Source of the DNA: Desulfobaculum bizertense DSM 18034 | GTDB taxonomy: Bacteria > Desulfobacterota > Desulfovibrionia > Desulfovibrionales > Desulfovibrionaceae | Reading direction: 5' to 3' | Assembly: GCF_900167065.1 (NCBI RefSeq) | Contig: NZ_FUYA01000003.1 | Coordinates: 248,001-312,000, forward strand | Length of the DNA: 64,000 bases | Shown here: positions 25,774 through 34,613 of the stretch, in pieces | Position numbering within the stretch: position 1 is the stretch's first letter | Layout of the letters: every line of letters starts with the position of its first letter | Made by a program: the position numbers and the translations under genes | The notes under the pieces: generated by a model | Databases searched by the model: none | The model's input: the letters and a program-made list of their open reading frames with translations, nothing else | Told to the model about the DNA's origin: nothing

Positions 25774-26750
25774 TCGTTCTGCCCCTCACCGGGGAATATT
25801 CGTTGTGCCAGTTCATGGAGCATAACCCGCGTTTCCGGCATGGCCCGATAGCCCAAAGCTCTGTCCAAAGCATAGCTCACGGGCTGAATTCCCTGTCGAG
25901 CCAAGGGCTGAAACTTCACAGTGAGCTCTGCCCAGCGAATCAGCGCTCGCGTTGAGAATGTCAGTTCGATGCTGTGCTCGGAATTTTCACCGTTCCCCAT
26001 GAACAGCTTCCGGACTTCACCGGCAAAATCCACCATCGCGGACCGAATTGTTTCCGGAAGCCGGGGTGTAACTTTTTGTAACAGTGACAGCTCCGCATCC
26101 GCTGGCGGGTAGCCCAATTCGCAAAGCCAAAATCGATCCATAAACGCGATATTTTGTCGCAAGGTTCCCTGGTACAAACCAGTCTCATCTGCCCCACCGT
26201 TAGTATTTGCCGTTGCAACAAATCGAAACATGGGATGCGGGATGATCATTTCACCGCCGTTGTCTGAAATGCACAACGGACTCCCATCAAGCACGCTATT
26301 CAGTCCGGCAGCCGTTGCCGGATCAAGCAAATCCAACTCATTGATAAGCACAAGCCCCCCATACTTCATGGCGAGGGCAAGCGGACCGTACTCGTAACGC
26401 ATTGACCCGTTAACGAGACTCAGGTGTCCCAGAAGTTCCGGGAACTCAAGCCGACTATGGCCGGTCACTTCAAAAACTGGATAGTGAAGCTTTGCTGCAA
26501 GCTGCCGAATGAGACTGGTCTTGCCACTCCCCGTGGGGCCAAACACATACAGAGGTTCTGGTGGACTCATGAACCAAACGACAATGTCACGCATGGCGTC
26601 ATGATAGATAAACTCAGGAGGAATGGCAGGCGTATAGCTTGTCGCTTTTGCATAGCCTTTGACCGTCGTCCCAGAACGCTTCCCACTAAACACCTCTCCG
26701 GCATCCATATCGACCGAAACCAACGACTCAAGTTCTTTGTGTGAATGCAT
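25764..26750 (-). CDS. CobS-like (MoxR-type) AAA+ ATPase
   Basis: 328 aa from ATG 26750, selected because AGGAGAG precedes it (an in-frame ATG at 26786 overlaps a terminator-like hairpin). Walker A is VFGPTGSGKTSL, Walker B LVLINELDLLDP, sensor region FVATANTNGG, and TLRQNIAFMDRFW carries an arginine-finger-type position. The size and motifs match CobS-like ATPases. It is the first gene of the block with DUF3150, VWA and LRAT, divergent from the replication gene. Confidence 0.9.
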   Translation of the reverse strand: MHSHKELESLVSVDMDAGEVFSGKRSGTTVKGYAKATSYTPAIPPEFIYHDAMRDIVVWFMSPPEPLYVFGPTGSGKTSLIRQLAAKLHYPVFEVTGHSRLEFPELLGHLSLVNGSMRYEYGPLALAMKYGGLVLINELDLLDPATAAGLNSVLDGSPLCISDNGGEMIIPHPMFRFVATANTNGGADETGLYQGTLRQNIAFMDRFWLCELGYPPADAELSLLQKVTPRLPETIRSAMVDFAGEVRKLFMGNGENSEHSIELTFSTRALIRWAELTVKFQPLARQGIQPVSYALDRALGYRAMPETRVMLHELAQRIFPGEGQNEGV

Positions 26751-26769
26751 AGACTCTCCTTTAAAGACA

Positions 26770-26799
26770 AAAAAGCCTCCCGACACATGTCAGAAGGCG
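26770..26799 (-). promoter_or_regulatory. Leader hairpin with T run (possible attenuator) ahead of the AAA+ gene
   Basis: GCCTCCCGACA and GTCAGAAGGC-type arms (26776-26799, imperfect) followed on the minus strand by T6 (26770-26775). No minus-strand gene lies upstream for it to terminate, so it sits in the 5' leader of the AAA+/DUF3150/VWA/LRAT transcript, about 20 nt before its ATG. Confidence 0.65.
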
Positions 26800-27148
26800 T
26801 AGCTCTGGGCAAAAATCCCAGCATCTTCAAAGAAGTAATATATAACTCAAATATTTTGAAAAACACTCATCTCTTAGCTCTATAGTATAGAAGTTAATTC
26901 AGACACTTTTCTACATTCTCTACGCCACACATATCATGCATAAAGCACCATTTCACACCTAACAATCTCTTCATCTTTTCCCCTCCCCTCTCTGTAGGTA
27001 AATTATAATATCTAATCTATCTTCTTTAGATTACTCATATAGTCTCACAAGAATTTTCAACTCTACATCAGCATAGTCCAATTAAATAATATCATTCATC
27101 AGATAATCATCTAAGAAACAATTCACCTCATAAACAAAGGAGAAATCC
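26800..27148. promoter_or_regulatory. Divergent AT-rich intergenic region
   Basis: About 350 bp between the AAA+ gene (minus) and the replication gene (plus). It should carry the two divergent promoters and, given the neighbour, possibly an origin. No clear inverted or iterated repeats are seen. Confidence 0.4.
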
Positions 27149-27751
27149 ATGAGATGCTTTGAAGAATTCAAAGAATACAGAATACAGGGTAGTCGAGATA
27201 AAGACCAAGCGTGTAGATCAGATATCTTGGAAAGAATGTTGTCTCTCCTTGAAGAGTATGAAGAGCGACACGGGAAAGTCTTCATCATGAGAATGGATGT
27301 TCGATATCCACAAAATTACTTTCTCAACTCCAAAGATAGGCACATGCCTCAATTCATCGCTCACTTGACAAAAAACTTGTCACGCAAGGGACTCGATCCG
27401 AAATACATCTGGGTTAGAGAGCAGTCTCGGGAAAAACACCAGCACTACCATGTTGCACTAATATTGAATGGAAACCTTATCCAGTCTCCATATAAAGTTT
27501 TCAACAAAGCTGAAGAGCTTTGGGCACGAGCATTAGGTTTAGACTCAGCAAAAGGACTCATATCCTACTGCAACAAATGGCGAACAGGTAAAAAGGGATC
27601 ATGCTCGTACATGCTAAGGCGAGGAGCAAAGGACTACGAAGAAATTAAAAGAGATGCATTCTATAGATTAAGTTACTTGGCAAAAGAAAACACCAAAGGA
27701 AACGCACCTCGAAGGATCAGAGAATTTGGCACATCAAAAAGACGGCAATGA
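27149..27751 (+). CDS. Inovirus Gp2 / YagK-YfjJ-type replication protein
   Basis: 200 aa. The motif EKHQHYHVALILNG (HxH at residues 97-101) and a later tyrosine in RLSYLAKENTK (Y176) fit the HUH-like rolling-circle replication fold of inovirus Gp2 and YfjJ/YagK proteins of cryptic prophages; MRMDVRYPQNY is the first strand. These act in element replication by nicking an origin. AGGAGA precedes the ATG. It is monocistronic, followed by a terminator. Confidence 0.82.
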   Translation: MRCFEEFKEYRIQGSRDKDQACRSDILERMLSLLEEYEERHGKVFIMRMDVRYPQNYFLNSKDRHMPQFIAHLTKNLSRKGLDPKYIWVREQSREKHQHYHVALILNGNLIQSPYKVFNKAEELWARALGLDSAKGLISYCNKWRTGKKGSCSYMLRRGAKDYEEIKRDAFYRLSYLAKENTKGNAPRRIREFGTSKRRQ

Positions 27752-27824
27752 GAAACAATAAAAAAAGATACGAGAGAACTCACAGTATAAGAGAAAAGAT
27801 ACGGGATCATTTCTCACACATCAC

Positions 27825-27862
27825 AAGGCCCTAGGGATTCAACCTTAAGGGCCTTTCCTTTT
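27825..27862 (+). terminator. Terminator after the replication gene
   Basis: AAGGCCCT (27825-27832) and AGGGCCTT (27848-27855) with a 15-nt loop, then TCCTTTT. Confidence 0.7.
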
Positions 27863-27878
27863 ACCTTAGGAGATTATC

Positions 27879-28256
27879 GTGGGTATTCGACTTTTTGCAA
27901 AGAAAGATGAGTTTTGGGATGGTTCAAACTGCCTTGGTTCTTCCCTGGAGGGTGTCATGAGCCTTATTCACGTTAAAGAACTTCGTTTTGAAAACGGGAG
28001 AGTTGTTGAAACGAAAGAGCTCCCCATTACGACGACTCAAGCTGAAAATAGATATGCGCTGAGCTATGAATTTCTTCTTGAATCAGACTTTGGCCTCAAG
28101 AGCTTTTCGGTCTTGGGTGAGGGAGGAATCAAAGCGTTCTTGGACTACCAGTCCATGCTGAGAAAAGATGATCTTGAACTCAATCAGGTGAAGACGTTGA
28201 TTCGCCTCATGCCTGGCTACGGTTTCCTGTGCTGGAATTTCACAGTCGCTGATTAA
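27879..28256 (+). CDS. Hypothetical 125-aa island protein
   Basis: GTG start with a TAGGAGA site 5 nt upstream. A soluble, acidic protein with no motif that I recognise (e.g. VKELRFENGRVVETKELP). It lies alone between two hairpin terminators, a layout typical of independently expressed element genes. No function is assigned. Confidence 0.6.
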   Translation: MGIRLFAKKDEFWDGSNCLGSSLEGVMSLIHVKELRFENGRVVETKELPITTTQAENRYALSYEFLLESDFGLKSFSVLGEGGIKAFLDYQSMLRKDDLELNQVKTLIRLMPGYGFLCWNFTVAD

Positions 28257-28265
28257 ACTAAAAAA

Positions 28266-28289
28266 GGGAGAGGTGAAAGCCTCTCCCTT
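28266..28289 (+). terminator. Terminator after the 125-aa gene
   Basis: GGGAGAGG/CCTCTCCC stem with 6-nt loop (28266-28287), A5 before and TT after; it may act in both directions. Confidence 0.7.
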
Positions 28290-28439
28290 ACAACTCAAAC
28301 CATGCAAAATCTCAAAAAAAAATATTCTGTTGAACTCATTACGTTTGCACAAACTTTAAAAAGAGACACGCACCTCGGCTTCCCAGAGAACAACGTAAAT
28401 TAGTAGCTTGCAAACTATGAGTAAGGGCTTGTTACTAAA

Positions 28440-28691
28440 ATATTTCTCCACCGTGAGTTGGCCCATCTTGGCATGCAACTCCTTGATTTGGGCCTCATCG
28501 CTTTGCTAGGCCTTCTGGTGCTTGCCTGCAAAAGTGGCAATAATGCCTTCCTTGGCTTGCTTCTTCCACTGGGAAATCTGATTTGGGTGTACACCGTACC
28601 TGCTGGCGAGTTCGGACAAGGTGTGCTCCCTGGATAGGGCGTCCAGGGCAACGCGGGTCTTAAATTCAGCAGTAAGATGTTTTTTTCTCAT
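28440..28691 (-). pseudogene. IS3-family OrfA remnant
   Basis: The frame starting [18 protein letters not shown] encodes an IS3-family OrfA helix-turn-helix ([20 protein letters not shown]). It is interrupted by an in-frame stop after FAGKHQKA, and the frame then continues QSDEAQIKELHAKMGQLTVE before losing similarity at about 28440. No OrfB is present. Its ATG overlaps the stop created in the TIR-like gene, so it marks the breakpoint of that gene. Confidence 0.78.
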
Positions 28692-28834
28692 TGAGACTGC
28701 GGGAATGAACTTTTCGAAAACCAATCTTGAATAGAGAAAGGCGTTTTTGAATTCTTCGCTTGGCCTACAAAAAGATTTTTCTCAGTTTCATTATGGTCAA
28801 AATCAAAGCGAATAAATACACATGGGTCTGCCAT
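28688..28834 (-). pseudogene. TIR-like (MTH538/ThsB-type) protein, N-terminal fragment
   Basis: 49 codons, too short for most gene callers. A strong AAGGAGG lies 8 nt before the ATG. The product begins [20 protein letters not shown] and continues [20 protein letters not shown], which resembles the first strand and helix of MTH538 TIR-like (DUF1863) domains ('KVFISFDYDxDxxLKNLLxGQAKN..PFxIxDWS'). The intact family is about 120-180 aa; here it stops where the IS3 remnant begins. It follows the DUF499 gene by 29 bp, so it was probably the last gene of the helicase-methylase-ATPase operon. Confidence 0.65.
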
Positions 28835-28863
28835 AATTAATTCCTCCTTAGGAGGTTATATAA

Positions 28864-31683
28864 TTAATCCTCGAACTCAGCTTCTTTGAAATCCAAAGTG
28901 CTGCAATTCTCACGAACAGCCCTTTGAACATTGTCGTCAAAGCCTTCACTGGCGTCAGCTTCAATATCCAACTTAACTCGGACATTAACGCCTGGTTTAG
29001 AAGTCAAAAGAGTGATGATTTCTTGGTAAATATCATCGAATTTCATTCGACTAGTCTGCGCTTCAAGATCAATCGTTGAGTAAAAACGAGTGCTCTTTTG
29101 GGCGGGAGGAACAGTATCATCTCCACCCAGAGTAGGCGGTGTCAGTCCACCTCCATCGTCACCATTATCTGTTCCAGAGACAGACGGTTTCGGCTTTTCT
29201 GCTTCAGACTTTTTACGGGCTTCTTCGTCCAGCTTGGCTTGGTATTCTTGGGCTTGTTGCAAAGACATAATCACGGAAGAGTCATCAATGACTACGCTTG
29301 CAGGATGCCCAAACTTGAATCCTTTATATTGGCCACCAGAGTAGCCATCAGCGAAGGCAAAGTAATCCTTGCTTGAAACTCCACTCTCGATAGCCTTTTG
29401 GAGGACAGAAGAGTCAAGGAGGCGGGGCAGGTAGAGATAATTACAAATATCACCCCAAAGTCTCTGAGTCTTGAGTTCTTGCTGATCTTCCTTCCAGAAC
29501 CACTGTTTAAGCATGTTGTCCAAGTGGATTGGAGACCATACTTTGAGAACCATTTCTTCACTAACAAGCTTGTCTTCAACTTCAGAAATGATGCTTTTAG
29601 AGCTGGTGTTTAATCTAAAATTTTCCCATTCAATTGTGACTACGCCGCCTTTCCTGCTAGGGAATTGAACAGGACACATGAGCCACTGATAACACTCTGA
29701 AACCATGCGGTTCAGGCCACCAAAAGCATTTTCCATATTCTGTTCAGCTTGTTTGGTCTGAAGCATGTCGAGGTTCACTCGCATTTGCTTCACATCATCA
29801 ACAATAGACTTCCAAGCTAGATACGTCTTAACCTGATCTTTGAGTCGGGGGAGGTTATCATAGTCAGGAGCCATGAACACGATACGGTTCTGATGCTGAC
29901 GAGGAGCGGAACCACGTTTAACAAGGATTTCCTTTGCCGCTACAGTTGCCATCTCACATGTTTTTGAATGCGGCTTGTCTGGAGGCAGAATTACAAGACG
30001 TAAATCAAGAGTGTCAGGGATGTCAGAAGAGGCTGTGAAAATGTGAACGCCAGAGAAAAACCCCTTGTTAACTATCTTACCCAATCGTGCGCTGATCTCA
30101 GGGAACACATCTTCTTTGTCGTCAAATCTGCGCTTCCGTTCTTCCATCTCACGACGAAGGTTCGGACGAGTATCAAACCAATACCTATCACTATCCACGT
30201 TGAGATAGTGAAGCCTATCTTTGAGGCGGTTAACAGCATCGCTGAAAATCGCTGGCTTGGTTTCGGGGTGAGCTGCGCCAAGAACTATGCGTTTAATCTC
30301 AATTCCTCGAACAGTCTGACCTTGAACGCTAGGCGCACTTCCCATGAAGATAGTACGCGCAGCTCTTCTTGCACCGTAACAAGCTCCAATATGGGGAATT
30401 TTGGTGTCAATGTCGGCAGGCTCAGAGTTCTCGCCATCCACGTCCTTATCAATTACCGGGTCCCAACCTTGGGGAAGGTAGTAAATGCTCTGATTCTTCA
30501 CGTTAGGATCATACAGCGGCAAAGAACCAGGCATAATCATTGGCTCAGCACTGCCGTCTTTCCACAAGCGATAGATGACTGTTGCCAAGAGCTGCAAAAC
30601 GCCCCTAGTGCGCTGAAATTTGTCCAGAGAAGACCAATCTTCATACAGACGTGTAAAAACCTCAGGATGAATAGGATACGAATTTTTGAGCCTACGTAGG
30701 TATGAGGCCTCTTGAACCTCATTAGGAAACGCTTCGGCATTGTCCCGGTAGAACTCTGCAAACGAATCACAGATTGAATCCACAGCCTGGGTGTCGTTGA
30801 TTGTGTTGAACAATCTGCGCCGTACAATCTCAAAAGCTTCTTCGGTTGCAACTGGCTTCCAGATGGCCTGAATTCGGCCAAAGTATTTCTCAAGAGCGTC
30901 TAAGGATTTTTGGCCCATCACGCTACCTGTCTCGGTATCTGACTCAGGAAGAGTTGCCAGAAGAAGTGCGTTTGGCACTGCGGCCACAGCTTCAGTCAAA
31001 GCTTGAATGAAAGACAGGTTCGAATCGAATGTTCCACCAGGATAGCTTTTGCCTTCTTCAAGCTGACGAACATATGCAACCATCTCATCCATGAGGATTA
31101 CAACAGGCGCATATTTCTTGAGGAGTTCAATCAAAACCTCTTTACCAGGAGAAGTGCCTTCACGGTCTGCATCAGCAACCAGACTGTATCCAGAATCACC
31201 ACCGATCTGCCATGCAATCTCGCCCCACAAAGTGCGAACTTCTACGTTGCCTCTTTTCTTGGGCTGAGAAGGGCTGAGCTGGTTGCCATCAATGACTGCG
31301 ATTGCAGCCTGAGGCAGACTAGTGACTCCAGCATCATCAAGAATGGGAGCAATCCCTCGAAGATCACTGGCAGAAGCTTTCCCCTCGGCCAGGTGATATA
31401 CAGACAGCAACGTGTGGGTTTTACCGCCACCAAACGCAGTTTGGAGCTGAATGACAGGATCGCCACCTTTCCCACTGATTCTCTTCACAACACTATCAAG
31501 GAGCAGTCTCATGCCTTCAGTAATGAAGGTACGTTCAAAAAAGTTTACAGGGTTTTGATATTCTGGCCCTGCATTCCCGGCTTTTACTTGGCTGATGTCT
31601 GCTGCGAATTCAGCCTGTTTGAAAGTGCCTTTGAGTACGTCATCATGAGGTGTTGCGATTTCGCGCCACGGTGTCATCTTCAT
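28864..31683 (-). CDS. DUF499 P-loop ATPase of an Hma-like defence operon
   Basis: 939 aa. Walker A is [13 protein letters not shown] (residues about 81-93), Walker [13 protein letters not shown] (194-205). N-terminal [20 protein letters not shown] and [12 protein letters not shown] are DUF499 hallmarks. The C-terminus has a low-complexity Gly/Pro/Asp linker (about residues 830-860) followed by a small conserved domain. DUF499 ATPases travel with DUF1156 methylases and SNF2-type helicases in antiviral modules. It is third in the operon, 18 bp after the methylase gene. Confidence 0.88.
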   Translation of the reverse strand: MKMTPWREIATPHDDVLKGTFKQAEFAADISQVKAGNAGPEYQNPVNFFERTFITEGMRLLLDSVVKRISGKGGDPVIQLQTAFGGGKTHTLLSVYHLAEGKASASDLRGIAPILDDAGVTSLPQAAIAVIDGNQLSPSQPKKRGNVEVRTLWGEIAWQIGGDSGYSLVADADREGTSPGKEVLIELLKKYAPVVILMDEMVAYVRQLEEGKSYPGGTFDSNLSFIQALTEAVAAVPNALLLATLPESDTETGSVMGQKSLDALEKYFGRIQAIWKPVATEEAFEIVRRRLFNTINDTQAVDSICDSFAEFYRDNAEAFPNEVQEASYLRRLKNSYPIHPEVFTRLYEDWSSLDKFQRTRGVLQLLATVIYRLWKDGSAEPMIMPGSLPLYDPNVKNQSIYYLPQGWDPVIDKDVDGENSEPADIDTKIPHIGACYGARRAARTIFMGSAPSVQGQTVRGIEIKRIVLGAAHPETKPAIFSDAVNRLKDRLHYLNVDSDRYWFDTRPNLRREMEERKRRFDDKEDVFPEISARLGKIVNKGFFSGVHIFTASSDIPDTLDLRLVILPPDKPHSKTCEMATVAAKEILVKRGSAPRQHQNRIVFMAPDYDNLPRLKDQVKTYLAWKSIVDDVKQMRVNLDMLQTKQAEQNMENAFGGLNRMVSECYQWLMCPVQFPSRKGGVVTIEWENFRLNTSSKSIISEVEDKLVSEEMVLKVWSPIHLDNMLKQWFWKEDQQELKTQRLWGDICNYLYLPRLLDSSVLQKAIESGVSSKDYFAFADGYSGGQYKGFKFGHPASVVIDDSSVIMSLQQAQEYQAKLDEEARKKSEAEKPKPSVSGTDNGDDGGGLTPPTLGGDDTVPPAQKSTRFYSTIDLEAQTSRMKFDDIYQEIITLLTSKPGVNVRVKLDIEADASEGFDDNVQRAVRENCSTLDFKEAEFED

Positions 31684-31701
31684 ATTTATTCTCGCTCCTT
31701 G

Positions 31702-34602
31702 CTAGTTCGACATATCGAGCGTTAATTGTGTTACTGTCGTTCCTCTGCTTGCTTCGGATGCAGAGACAGTTCCATGCCAGGAGGCAATCAATTCGTTGTA
31801 TGCACGAGCTTCCTCAGCCCATCCTTTACGTTCACAAAGAGTGTAAAGACGGTAGGCGAGTTGTCTGATTGATTCCATGCGGTCTGCCATTCTTCCAAGC
31901 AGTTTACCTGCTTCGGCCTCACCACCTTCGCGCAAAGCACGAATGAGTTGATGAAGAGCTTCCCAGACAGGAAGACGGTTATCTTTGGTGGGGTCCCAAT
32001 CATCAGGATACTCACTAAATTTGAAGAGACGAACCTTGCCGCCTCCCGCTTCGAGTACCCCGGCATCTTCAAGACCATCCACTGTAGTTCCTTTGGCACG
32101 AGCAAGCACGTCAGCTTGCCCAAATTCAGCCTGAGCAAAACCATAGGTTTGGAACCAGTCAATACAGAAACGAGTATCTGAGTCCATCTCGCCTTCAGCT
32201 TCACTGAAATATTCATCAATAGCTTTATTGATGAGAATAAGAGCGTCATGGACGCTCATTTTAGAACCATCTGCTTCAAGAATGCCACTATATCGGGAGA
32301 ATACACCCATGCCGGGGCCGATTGCAGCCTGTGCAAGGTCAACAGGCGCGATAGGTGAAGCCCCTTCCTTGCCGCCAATCATGGCTTCAAGGGCTTCTGG
32401 CAATTCGTCTTTTAGTTCTCGGAGGAACTGCCGACGAGGAATAGCCATGGCATCATTTTCCCTTTTACTACATACAAGTACAATTGAAGATGCAAGGGCA
32501 TTCATACTCTTCTTAAGATTTCCAGTGTATTCGGTACGCATAGGCCAAGTTCCAGATATGAGAAATCCTGATTGTATTACAGCTTCTAAAAAAGACTCCC
32601 ATCCTGTTGATGAGGTAGCAGCATTTTTTGTGTCTGACTGCTTGAAGGCATAATAAATAGTAACAGGAAAAGAAGGATTAGCTGAACAAGCAACGTTGTT
32701 CATTGTTTTTGTCATGCCATCCATAAAAAATTTGTCAGCAATGTCCTTACTTCCGTGACGATATGGGGTTGCTACAAGCTCTTCAGCTTTAGGCACTGCC
32801 ATTGAGGCAAAGACATCTGGGAAAACACCTCTAAGCATCTTCCTCATCCATACATAAAAATAGTCTGAAAGATCAGCATATCCTATGTTGTCATAGTAAG
32901 GTGGGTCTGTTGAAACGACTTTATCTACGGATATATCCTGGCTCGCTGCATCAGCTTGCAATGCTGATGCAGTAAATTTTGATCCTAAATTGTCTAGCAT
33001 TTTCTTTGCTTGATTGATTCCTAAGATAAAATTACCGCTAGATGAACAAAAAGGGTTGGACTCAGTATAATCCCAAACCATTGGCAAAGCCTGTCTGCCA
33101 AAAGTAGAAATCATTTTTTCTGTACTTGTGCTCCATGCACACAGTGTAGACCAATAATTAGTTCCTTTATCCACAGCAAAGGACAGATATACAGCAACAG
33201 CATCGCCATACGCAGTAGCACCAGTCCCTCCTTCTGAAAGAGAGACACCATCATCTTCCCCTCCCGCTTTAACAAACAGCTGTATTGCCTTTTCTCTAGC
33301 TTCTTGCACCAAATCTGAAAAACATGTTAGTGCAACCAGCTGACGGTCTGTAAAAAGATCACCATACTTCATAAGGCCGTATATTTGTGTCTTAATATCT
33401 CTGGGGTGGTAATTAATGTCTAACGTAGGCTTCCAGTAATTCTCACCATTGGTACTTCCAACACTCTCAATAAATTCATCATCAATATATATTCGCTTTC
33501 TATCCCCTTCAAGAACGACGGCCATTAGCCTGTCGCCAAGCTCTCCATTAACACCTTTTTCTCTAATATAGTCATAATCAATAGGAGAACCTGAAAGCAG
33601 ACACTTAAAAGCTTTCCACCTTCCTGCTGATGTTCCCAATTTTGTTGTAGCAATATCACCAGGCTTCCCAACTTTGACTTTAAAAGAATAAGAGTCCCCG
33701 TCTAAAATAGGCTCGACATATGCCTCTTTCCCTTTCTTAGTAGAAAGCATAAAATTTGTTACAAGTGGTACATCTACATGACTAAAAGCAGGGTTGGGAC
33801 TTTTAACGGTTCTCGCCCAAATCCACGCAATGACAGTAAGTTCTCGCCCTACATAACTCTTCAAATCAGGGCGTTCTTTTGCCATTTCTTCGGTGATTTC
33901 GACCTTCGGATAGAGATGGCCTATGCGTTTTTCAGCCTCTTTTTTCATCCAATGACCGTAACGTCGCACATCTTCTGCAAGGCCAGTTGCACCAGGCCAA
34001 GCATCAGATCCACGCCCATCAACCTGTTCACCTTGCGGTAAAGGACCAACAGGTGCTCTGCCAGTGAACTTTGGAGGAATCTCAATCATTGCCTTGTTGA
34101 TCATTACAGCCACAGGATTAAGGTCAGTAGCATAGGATTCAAGGCCAAGGCGTTGAGCTTCAAGAGGAATGGCACCACCGCCAGCAAAGGGATCATGGAA
34201 GGCAGGAAGTTTGTCAGGATCAAACCCTTCAACGCCTTTGTTCATTTCACAGGTTTCACGCCAAGATTTTCTAATCTCTTCACGAGCAATTTCAAGAAGC
34301 TCTTCGTTATTGGTATTCTCCCACTTCACAAGCTCCCTAATGATGCCAAAAAGTCGTTCCCGCTCTTTTTGTGCATCTTCTTTAGTCTGCCCTGGATAAT
34401 TACCCCAACCACGTTCACCGCCGGGGTCATTAACAAGCTGAGCAAACAAAACAGCCCTTGCAGCAGCAAGAGGCCGTCTAGCCCACCAAAGGTGAAGAGT
34501 TGAAGGATGGCCGTGCCGAATAGATTTTTCACGTTTCGCAGCGGCGTTAATATCATCCAAAGGAAGTGCTACTTCGATGAGTTTTTTGGGAGCTTTAATC
34601 AT
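31702..34602 (-). CDS. DUF1156 DNA adenine methyltransferase of an Hma-like defence operon
   Basis: 966 aa. The N-terminal DUF1156 motif is [20 protein letters not shown] (residues about 26-45). SAM motif I is [17 protein letters not shown] (137-153) and the catalytic motif [22 protein letters not shown] begins at residue 566; a DPPY site indicates N6-adenine or N4-cytosine methylation. The two motifs are far apart, as usual for this family. The methylase would mark self DNA while the helicase and ATPase act on invaders. 11 bp separate it from the helicase gene. Confidence 0.9.
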   Translation of the reverse strand: MIKAPKKLIEVALPLDDINAAAKREKSIRHGHPSTLHLWWARRPLAAARAVLFAQLVNDPGGERGWGNYPGQTKEDAQKERERLFGIIRELVKWENTNNEELLEIAREEIRKSWRETCEMNKGVEGFDPDKLPAFHDPFAGGGAIPLEAQRLGLESYATDLNPVAVMINKAMIEIPPKFTGRAPVGPLPQGEQVDGRGSDAWPGATGLAEDVRRYGHWMKKEAEKRIGHLYPKVEITEEMAKERPDLKSYVGRELTVIAWIWARTVKSPNPAFSHVDVPLVTNFMLSTKKGKEAYVEPILDGDSYSFKVKVGKPGDIATTKLGTSAGRWKAFKCLLSGSPIDYDYIREKGVNGELGDRLMAVVLEGDRKRIYIDDEFIESVGSTNGENYWKPTLDINYHPRDIKTQIYGLMKYGDLFTDRQLVALTCFSDLVQEAREKAIQLFVKAGGEDDGVSLSEGGTGATAYGDAVAVYLSFAVDKGTNYWSTLCAWSTSTEKMISTFGRQALPMVWDYTESNPFCSSSGNFILGINQAKKMLDNLGSKFTASALQADAASQDISVDKVVSTDPPYYDNIGYADLSDYFYVWMRKMLRGVFPDVFASMAVPKAEELVATPYRHGSKDIADKFFMDGMTKTMNNVACSANPSFPVTIYYAFKQSDTKNAATSSTGWESFLEAVIQSGFLISGTWPMRTEYTGNLKKSMNALASSIVLVCSKRENDAMAIPRRQFLRELKDELPEALEAMIGGKEGASPIAPVDLAQAAIGPGMGVFSRYSGILEADGSKMSVHDALILINKAIDEYFSEAEGEMDSDTRFCIDWFQTYGFAQAEFGQADVLARAKGTTVDGLEDAGVLEAGGGKVRLFKFSEYPDDWDPTKDNRLPVWEALHQLIRALREGGEAEAGKLLGRMADRMESIRQLAYRLYTLCERKGWAEEARAYNELIASWHGTVSASEASRGTTVTQLTLDMSN

Positions 34603-34613
34603 ATATTCCTCGC

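Noticed and set aside
23169-26750. Cobaltochelatase CobST for cobalamin synthesis
   Set aside because: No CobN or other cobalamin genes; the DUF3150 and LRAT neighbours and the mobile-element setting point to a different role.
28688-28834. Thoeris system
   Set aside because: Only a 48-residue TIR-like fragment remains and no ThsA gene is present.
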